A stretch of DNA of 10,182 bases, taken from positions 1-10,182 of the forward strand of contig NZ_JASLCE010000092.1 of assembly GCF_030146175.1 (NCBI RefSeq), in the 5' to 3' direction. The DNA comes from Flavobacterium sp. Its GTDB lineage: Bacteria > Bacteroidota > Bacteroidia > Flavobacteriales > Flavobacteriaceae. The translations under genes and the position numbers were made by a program. Under the pieces are notes generated by a model, which searched no databases, had not been told where the DNA came from, and saw only the letters and a program-made list of their open reading frames with translations. Position 1 is the first letter of the stretch; every line of letters starts with the position of its first letter. Shown here one piece after another: positions 5,934 to 10,182 of the stretch.

Positions 5934-7220
5934 ATGTACAAAACCCGCTTTAGTATATTGTTGTTATTGCTATCCGTAATCTCCTGGTCGCAGACGGAAG
6001 ACAAACAACGTCAGCTAGAGGAGCGAAAAGCGCAAATCCAGAAAGAAATCCGAGAAGTACAGAAACTCCTTCAAACCGAAAAAAAGAAGGAGAAATCGGT
6101 ATTGGTACAAATATCACAGCAGAACACCAAAATCAAATTAAGCGAAAAATTAATCAATACCACGCAAAAACAAACGCGGTTATTGACAGACGATATTTAT
6201 TTAAAACAACTTGAAATTAACAAGCTTGGGCGGGAACTTACGGTTTTAAAGGAAGATTACTCCAAGATGATTGTTAAATCCTATAAAAGTCGTTCGGAAC
6301 AAAGTCGTATTATGTTTGTCCTTTCTTCGGAAAACTTTTTACAGGCCTACAAACGGATTCAGTATATGAAGCAATATGCGAGCTTCCGAAAAATGCAAGG
6401 GGTGGAAATCAAAAACAAAACCCTGCAACTTCAGGATGCTACAGTTGTTTTAGAAACCAAGAAAAAGGCTAAAGAAAAACTGATTGTCGAAAGTGAAAAG
6501 GAAAAACACGAACTGGAGGATGACAAAAAAGAACAGGAAAAATTGATGAAAGTAATCCAGAAAGACCAGAAAAAACTGGCTGGAGACATCAAGAAAAAAC
6601 AAGAAGAATCCAAAGCAATCGACCGACAAATTCAGCGTTTAATTCGTGAAGCAATTGCCGAAGCGAACCGAAAAGCTAGAGAAGCGGCAGCAGCATTAGC
6701 AGCGCGTAATAAAGCAGCGGGTAAAAAAGTAGAAAAAGTTGAAGCAACACCAGCGGCAGCCGAATCGACTACAAAATTCTATCTGACACCGGAAGGAAAA
6801 GCTTTAGCGGATAATTTCAGAGCCAATAAAGGGCGTTTACCATGGCCGGTAGAAAAAGGATTTGTATCCTTAGGTTTTGGTGATCAACCGCACCCGATTC
6901 ATAAAAGTCTTATTGTTCACAACAGTGGTGTGGAAATTAGTACCGAACCGGGAACCAATGCCAGAGCTGTTTTTGGCGGCGAAGTACTACAGGTACAGGT
7001 GATTTCAGCGAACAATAGAGCGGTATTTATTCAGCACGGGGATTATGTTACCGTTTATCTGAACTTAAGTAAAGTATTTGTTGGAAAAGGAGACAAAGTA
7101 TCGATCAAACAAAGTATTGGTGAGATCCATACCAACTCATCCGGTAGAGCGGTTCTGAAATTCCTGATTTCACAAAATACGACAACACTAAATCCACAAA
7201 GCTGGTTGGCGAATATGTAA
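5934..7220 (+). CDS. EnvC-like murein hydrolase activator (coiled coil + degenerate LytM/M23 domain)
   Basis: A 428-aa exported protein of the peptidase M23/EnvC family. A signal peptide covers 1-19 (cleavage after SWS, before Gln20). Long Lys/Glu/Gln-rich coiled coils span about 22-115 and 160-250, then an Ala-rich linker (about 248-277) and a C-terminal LytM domain (about 300-428). The zinc site is lost. Where active enzymes have HxGxD this protein has NSGVE (330-334); the YxHLS histidine is Asn377 (YLNLS); and the final HLHFE is VLKFL (407-411). It is therefore very unlikely to cut peptidoglycan itself. In E. coli, EnvC with the same architecture binds FtsEX through its coiled coil and activates amidases AmiA/AmiB through its degenerate LytM domain at division, and that role is inferred here. 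No ftsE, ftsX or amidase gene is in the window. It is the last gene of the plus-strand run and is followed by a repeat and a strong terminator. Confidence 0.93.
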   Translation: MYKTRFSILLLLLSVISWSQTEDKQRQLEERKAQIQKEIREVQKLLQTEKKKEKSVLVQISQQNTKIKLSEKLINTTQKQTRLLTDDIYLKQLEINKLGRELTVLKEDYSKMIVKSYKSRSEQSRIMFVLSSENFLQAYKRIQYMKQYASFRKMQGVEIKNKTLQLQDATVVLETKKKAKEKLIVESEKEKHELEDDKKEQEKLMKVIQKDQKKLAGDIKKKQEESKAIDRQIQRLIREAIAEANRKAREAAAALAARNKAAGKKVEKVEATPAAAESTTKFYLTPEGKALADNFRANKGRLPWPVEKGFVSLGFGDQPHPIHKSLIVHNSGVEISTEPGTNARAVFGGEVLQVQVISANNRAVFIQHGDYVTVYLNLSKVFVGKGDKVSIKQSIGEIHTNSSGRAVLKFLISQNTTTLNPQSWLANM

Positions 7221-7230
7221 AATAGTAGGG

Positions 7231-7265
7231 CTACACCTGACAGGTTTTCAAAACCTGTCAGGTGT
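7231..7265. repeat. 35-bp palindromic intergenic repeat, copy 2
   Basis: Perfect 16-bp arms (7233-7248 and 7250-7265) around a single C. It carries the same pair of 11-bp near-palindromes (7235-7245 and 7253-7263) as the copy at 6-40 and differs from it at one position, 7248 (T instead of A), next to the centre; the T extends the stem by one pair. It lies 10 bp after the LytM stop codon and 11 bp before a terminator, between convergent genes. Confidence 0.85.
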
Positions 7266-7276
7266 GATCAGTAAAT

Positions 7277-7312
7277 AAAAAAATCCCCTTGAATTTTCAA
7301 GGGGATTTTTTT
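7277..7312. terminator. Strong two-way intrinsic terminator between convergent genes
   Basis: Perfect 16-bp stem (7277-7292 with 7297-7312) around an ATTT loop: a TCCCCTTGA/TCAAGGGGA core flanked by seven A:T pairs, so each transcript ends in a U-run. It serves the plus-strand LytM gene and the minus-strand thioesterase. The thioesterase stop codon (7312-7314) begins inside the right-hand T tract, leaving that mRNA almost no 3' untranslated spacer before the hairpin. Confidence 0.92.
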
Positions 7313-7827
7313 TATTCCTGCATAAACAGGGCTTTTAATTCGGTAGCTTCATGCGGCTTCATTTTACCGGCAAGTACCAGACTTAACTGTTTGCGGCGCA
7401 ATGCGGCTTCAAAGCGTTTTTTCTCTTCTTCGGTTTGTGGCACTATCGCCGGAACTTCTACAGGACGTCCGGTTTCATCAACGGCAACAAACGTATAAAT
7501 GGCTTCATTTGCTTTATTTTTAATACCCGATTCGCGATCTTCGATCCATACATCAATAAAAATCTCCATGGATGTCTTAAAAGTACGGGATACTTTTGCT
7601 TCGACCGTAACCACACTTCCCAACGGAATCGCCCGGTTAAAGGCCACGTGATTTACCGAAGCGGTAACGCAAACACGACGGGAATGTCTTCTGGCTGTAA
7701 TACTGGCCGCACGATCCATACGTGCCAACAATTCACCTCCGAAAAGATTATTTAAAGGATTGGTTTCACCGGGTAGTACCAAATCGGTCAAAACAGTGAT
7801 AGAATCGGATGGAAATCTTTCTTGCAT
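7312..7827 (-). CDS. Acyl-CoA thioesterase, hotdog fold (YciA/BACH type)
   Basis: A 171-aa cytosolic hydrolase expected to cleave acyl-CoA to free acid and CoA. The hotdog domain occupies about 8-125. The active-site segment GETNPLNNLFGGELLARMDR (20-39) fits the YciA/cytosolic acyl-CoA hydrolase pattern, with Asn23 and Asp38 as likely catalytic residues and the FGG turn on the central helix. ASVNHVAFNRAIPLGSVV (56-73) matches the family's second conserved strand-turn. The C-terminal 45 residues (charged EEEKKRFEAALRRKQ, then LSLVLAGKMKPHEATEL) are a helical extension outside the core fold. Chain-length preference cannot be read from sequence. The gene is convergent with the LytM gene and separated from the upstream SPOR gene by a terminator at 7865-7887, so it is probably monocistronic, with a TATATTTG element 12 nt before its ATG. 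Confidence 0.95.
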   Translation of the reverse strand: MQERFPSDSITVLTDLVLPGETNPLNNLFGGELLARMDRAASITARRHSRRVCVTASVNHVAFNRAIPLGSVVTVEAKVSRTFKTSMEIFIDVWIEDRESGIKNKANEAIYTFVAVDETGRPVEVPAIVPQTEEEKKRFEAALRRKQLSLVLAGKMKPHEATELKALFMQE

Positions 7828-7839
7828 CTTTTTTTATTG

Positions 7840-7847
7840 CAAATATA
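7840..7847 (-). promoter_or_regulatory. Candidate -7 promoter element of the thioesterase gene
   Basis: Minus-strand TATATTTG, a perfect TAnnTTTG match, with 12 nt between it and the ATG at 7825-7827. The -33 region falls in the T-rich flank of the upstream terminator and has no clean TTG. A terminator immediately upstream means a promoter is needed here, which supports the call. The leader would be only about 8 nt (AAAAAAAG before ATG). Confidence 0.45.
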
Positions 7848-7864
7848 ACAATAGAAGCATAAAA

Positions 7865-7887
7865 AAATCCTGAATTTTTCAGGATTT
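7865..7887 (-). terminator. Intrinsic terminator of the SPOR gene
   Basis: A 10-bp perfect stem (7865-7874 with 7878-7887) around a TTT loop. Read on the minus strand the hairpin is followed by a run of seven U (complement of A 7861-7867). It sits 7 bp after the SPOR stop codon at 7895 and insulates the thioesterase gene downstream. Confidence 0.85.
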
Positions 7888-7894
7888 GATAATT

Positions 7895-8842
7895 TTAAAG
7901 TTCTTTGATAAGCACCCAGGCTTCTTTATTATGGTGTTTATGGATTTCTCGTAATTTTTCCTGAGCATCGGCATAGGAAGTAAAACTACCGTATAAAACG
8001 GGATAAAGCCCGAAATTGTTTTTTTCCAGACGAACCGGTTCGTAGCCCAAGCGTTTTAATTCGTTAAAAATACGTTCCGCATTGGATTCACTTCTAAAAG
8101 CACCGGCCATAATATGATATGGTTTGATCACTTTTGTTCGCGTGTCTTTAACGTTAAGCGTTACCGGAGGTAGTGGACTTTCGATGAAAAATGTAGCCTG
8201 TTGAATTTCGTGCTGTACTTTTTCCTGTACATTTTTTTTAACAAGGATATTTTCTTTTTCGATTTGCTGATCGTAATACGATTTATACGTAGCCCCGCCA
8301 ACCCCTAACGATAAGGCAAAAACAGCGGCGTATTTCAGGAAGGAATAATTTTTCTTTCTTTCCGGCGTAAAGATAATCGGCGCTTTTTCTTCCAGTTCTT
8401 CAACCTGCGCTTTTAATACTTCCCGCTTGATGGAAGGCGACACGACTGAAGTCAGTCCAAAAGAATCCGAAAGGTAATTTACTGAAGTTACCGGTTCGAA
8501 AACCCAGTTAAACTCAGAGTTAACGGTTATTTCCCCGATGTTTTTTAAAGCTAATGTTTCACGACGTTGTAGCTTTTCAATCCAGGTACCTACTTCGTGT
8601 TGGATAGCACGTACCGCTTCTTCATACGGCATGTTTTCCTGTAATGAGATATGATTGGCCAACAAGCCGTCGTTGTTTTTTAAATGTGGATTAAAAGACA
8701 CCAATTTTTTAGGAGGATAGAACGTGTTCGTACTTCCATTCAGTTGTGCCGATTGGATTTCGGTTAAAAATGCGCCAAACCCAGGAACGGTAACACATTG
8801 ATAACGATATAACAAAGCCGAGATGTAGTTTTCTATCTTCAT
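7895..8842 (-). CDS. HU-CCDC81 / transmembrane / SPOR-domain protein
   Basis: A 315-aa predicted single-pass membrane protein. Residues about 1-125 match the paired HU-CCDC81 bacterial domains: MKIENYISALLYRYQCVTVP leads to GFGAF (21-25), with SFNPHLKNNDGLL (49-61) and LKNIGEI (99-105). These are IHF/HU-like folds whose DNA binding in this setting is unproven. KYAAVFALSLGVGGATY (170-186) is the membrane segment, followed by a charged linker and a SPOR domain (about 240-315): YHIMAGAFRSESNAERIFNE, then LGYEPV, GLYPVLYGSFTSYADAQEKL and AWVLI. SPOR domains bind denuded septal glycan, so the C-terminus should be periplasmic and the HU-like part cytoplasmic. A role linking the division site to the cytoplasm is inferred from architecture. 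It is a single-gene unit: a full consensus promoter lies directly upstream and a terminator directly downstream. The ATG at 8840-8842 gives the family's usual N-terminus. Confidence 0.93.
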   Translation of the reverse strand: MKIENYISALLYRYQCVTVPGFGAFLTEIQSAQLNGSTNTFYPPKKLVSFNPHLKNNDGLLANHISLQENMPYEEAVRAIQHEVGTWIEKLQRRETLALKNIGEITVNSEFNWVFEPVTSVNYLSDSFGLTSVVSPSIKREVLKAQVEELEEKAPIIFTPERKKNYSFLKYAAVFALSLGVGGATYKSYYDQQIEKENILVKKNVQEKVQHEIQQATFFIESPLPPVTLNVKDTRTKVIKPYHIMAGAFRSESNAERIFNELKRLGYEPVRLEKNNFGLYPVLYGSFTSYADAQEKLREIHKHHNKEAWVLIKEL

Positions 8843-8847
8843 ATCTA

Positions 8848-8878
8848 CAAAATTAGATATTCAATAGTGAATCCCAAA
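8848..8878 (-). promoter_or_regulatory. Full Bacteroidota consensus promoter of the SPOR gene
   Basis: On the minus strand TTTG (8878-8875), exactly 19 bp, then TAATTTTG (8855-8848): a perfect TTTG-N19-TAnnTTTG, the vegetative promoter pattern of Flavobacterium and Bacteroides. Only five bases (TAGAT) separate the -7 box from the ATG at 8842, so transcription should begin within a base or two of the start codon, giving a leaderless or nearly leaderless mRNA. Confidence 0.75.
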
Positions 8879-9071
8879 TTTTATCAACAAATTTTATTAA
8901 CAATTAAAATATAGTTGTAAACCATTGGTTGTTAGTTGTTTGTTTGGGAGGTCTCCGGAATTAAGGCTAAATACGACCGAATAAAGGTCAGAATTTGCCC
9001 GTTGGAACAGACAATTTGAAAATATGATTCGAAAGGAGTAACTTACTAATTGCTTTATTCGATTATACGCC
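8879..9071. other. AT-rich divergent intergenic region and dprA leader
   Basis: Together with 8843-8878 this makes the largest non-coding gap in the window (229 bp). The left part is AT-rich and repetitive in TTGTT-like words (8928-8945). For dprA I see no clean TAnnTTTG; the best guess is TTTG at 8943-8946 with TAAATACG at 8968-8975 (21-bp spacing, two mismatches). AAAGGAG at 9032-9038 looks like a strong Shine-Dalgarno sequence but lies 33 nt before the dprA ATG, too far to serve it, and no start codon in a sensible new frame follows. No hairpin, riboswitch core or RNA gene is convincing. Confidence 0.6.
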
Positions 9072-10175
9072 ATGAAAGATACAGAATTGTTTTACACATT
9101 AGCACTTTTAAAAGTAGCAGGAATACGGGATGTGATTGCAAAAAGATTGCTAAATCACTTTGGAGAAGCCGAAAAAATATTTGGTGCCCGATCCGGAGAA
9201 TTGTTAGCGGTAGAAGGGATTGGCGCAATACTTTGTAATAAACTTCGGGATAAGACGGTTTTTAGTGCTGCAGAAGCGGAACTGAAATTTATTCAGAAAT
9301 TCAATATTCAGGTGGCATTTTTTAAAGAAGAGACTTATCCATGTCATTTGAAATATTGCAATGACGGCCCGGTACTGTTATTTTCGAAAGGAAACATCCG
9401 ATTGGAACAGTCAAAAATAATCAGCATTGTAGGAACGCGACAAATAACCAGTCATGGAATTGCGTTTTGTCGTAAGCTAATTGCCGATTTAGCGCCGTGG
9501 AATCCGGTAATCATCAGCGGATTTGCCTATGGAACCGATATAACGGCACATAGGGAAGCGGTGGAAAACAAACTGCAAACCGTTGCGGTGCTGGCACATG
9601 GTTTAAACCGGATATATCCGGCGACTCATGCCCGGTTTCAACATCCGATTATGGAAAATGGTGGTTTTCTAACGGAGTTCAGGAGCGATACCAAACCCGA
9701 ACGGGAACATTTTATCCGAAGAAATCGTATTATAGCGGGTATCTCGGAAGCAACTATCGTCATCGAAAGTGCCGAAAAAGGCGGAGCGTTAATCACGGCC
9801 TATATGGCCGGTGGTTATAATCGGGATGTTTTTGCCGTTCCGGGAAGAGCTACCGATATGTTTAGTGCCGGATGTCATACGCTTTTAAAAACGCAACGGG
9901 CGCATATACTAACGGAAGCCGCCGATCTGGTTTATATGCTTAACTGGGATATCGCAAAGGTTACCGAAAAAGCCGTACAACAGCAACTTTTTGTGGAATT
10001 GGAACCGGACGAACAGCGCATATACGATTTTCTATCCCAAAATGGAAGAGAGCTACTCGATCTGATTGCGCGCAACTGTGCGCTTCCGGTTCATAAAGTG
10101 TCATCGTTATTATTACGGATGGAACTAAAAGGGGTAATCCGTCCGCTACCGGGAAAATTATTCGAAATACTGTAA
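9072..10175 (+). CDS. dprA: DNA-processing protein DprA (Smf)
   Basis: A 367-aa cytosolic protein that binds incoming single-stranded DNA during natural transformation and loads RecA on it; in non-transformable species it is retained with less clear roles. Three domains are visible: an N-terminal helix-hairpin-helix region (about 1-65, with GIRDVIAKRLLNHFG and AVEGIGAILCNKL), the Rossmann-like DprA core (about 85-290) and a C-terminal winged helix (about 308-367). Core motifs are GTRQITSHG (121-129), SGFAYGTDITAH (149-160), AHGLNRIYPATH (175-186), GGFLTEF (197-203), HFIRRNRIIAG (213-223), KGGALITAYMAG (236-247) and FAVPG (254-258). These match the family's GSR, SGxAxGID, FPxRNRxIxG and SGSLxTA signatures with conservative changes (Thr for Ser in GSR, Ile for Pro in FPxRNR). 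Length is normal. In-frame TAA at 9039-9041 and no other ATG fix the start at 9072. The gene is divergent from the SPOR gene and complete, ending 7 bases before the window edge. Confidence 0.97.
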   Translation: MKDTELFYTLALLKVAGIRDVIAKRLLNHFGEAEKIFGARSGELLAVEGIGAILCNKLRDKTVFSAAEAELKFIQKFNIQVAFFKEETYPCHLKYCNDGPVLLFSKGNIRLEQSKIISIVGTRQITSHGIAFCRKLIADLAPWNPVIISGFAYGTDITAHREAVENKLQTVAVLAHGLNRIYPATHARFQHPIMENGGFLTEFRSDTKPEREHFIRRNRIIAGISEATIVIESAEKGGALITAYMAGGYNRDVFAVPGRATDMFSAGCHTLLKTQRAHILTEAADLVYMLNWDIAKVTEKAVQQQLFVELEPDEQRIYDFLSQNGRELLDLIARNCALPVHKVSSLLLRMELKGVIRPLPGKLFEIL

Positions 10176-10182
10176 AACAAAA

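Noticed and set aside
5934..7220. Active M23 zinc peptidase annotation
   Set aside because: All zinc-ligand positions of the LytM domain are substituted, so only an activator or structural role is supported.
6..7265. Composite mobile element bounded by the two palindromes
   Set aside because: The palindromes are symmetric dispersed repeats without flanking target duplications, and the DNA between them encodes housekeeping-type envelope genes and no transposase or integrase.
7435..7755. 106-aa plus-strand open frame opposite the thioesterase gene
   Set aside because: Antisense to a clear hotdog thioesterase; no recognisable motif.
9050..9238. 62-aa frame starting TTG 11 nt after the AAAGGAG sequence
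   Set aside because: Overlaps dprA in another frame and encodes a basic, Arg/Ile/Ser-rich peptide typical of shadow translation; the Shine-Dalgarno-like match alone is not enough.
1..10182. tRNA, rRNA, CRISPR, toxin-antitoxin or phage-defence modules
   Set aside because: No cloverleaf-like gene, spaced repeat array, small toxin/antitoxin pair or defence-family motif was seen on either strand.

Overview
The window reads as chromosomal DNA of a Flavobacterium-like member of the Bacteroidota. The evidence is moderate-to-low G+C, A-rich start contexts with almost no Shine-Dalgarno sequences, several upstream matches to the Bacteroidota -7 promoter element TAnnTTTG (one a full TTTG-N19-TAnnTTTG), and proteins of types typical of this phylum: a DUF4292 lipoprotein, an HU-CCDC81/SPOR fusion and an EnvC-like degenerate LytM protein. 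Genus is inferred from general familiarity, not from a search.

Layout. Positions 1-115 hold the tail of an intergenic region with a 35-bp palindromic repeat and a two-way terminator. A low-G+C orphan gene of unknown function follows on the minus strand (116-595, or to 685 with an earlier start). Divergent from it is a plus-strand run of six genes (741-7220): a Wzx-type flippase starting at TTG, dut, a sugar-nucleotide transferase with a left-handed beta-helix tail, a secreted TPR protein, a DUF4292/LolB-like lipoprotein and an EnvC-like coiled-coil/LytM protein. Nucleotidyltransferase, TPR protein and lipoprotein are packed to 1 bp or overlap. The run ends in a second copy of the palindromic repeat and a strong two-way terminator. 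Beyond it two minus-strand genes, an acyl-CoA thioesterase and an HU-CCDC81/TM/SPOR protein, each appear to have their own promoter and terminator. dprA runs divergently to the right edge and is complete.

How it works together. The six-gene run is mainly about building the cell envelope: sugar-nucleotide supply, polysaccharide-lipid flipping, a periplasmic TPR scaffold, lipoprotein insertion in the outer membrane and control of peptidoglycan hydrolysis. dut is the one nucleotide-metabolism passenger. The SPOR protein adds a peptidoglycan/division theme, and dprA handles incoming single-stranded DNA. I see no RNA gene, CRISPR array, transposase, integrase or defence island, and no gene-free stretch longer than 300 bases (the longest is 229 bp, before dprA).

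I do not see a clear undescribed multi-gene system. The most rewarding items are the paired palindromes beside terminators, the LolB-like features of the DUF4292 lipoprotein, the complete loss of zinc ligands in the LytM protein, and the near-leaderless consensus promoter of the SPOR gene.
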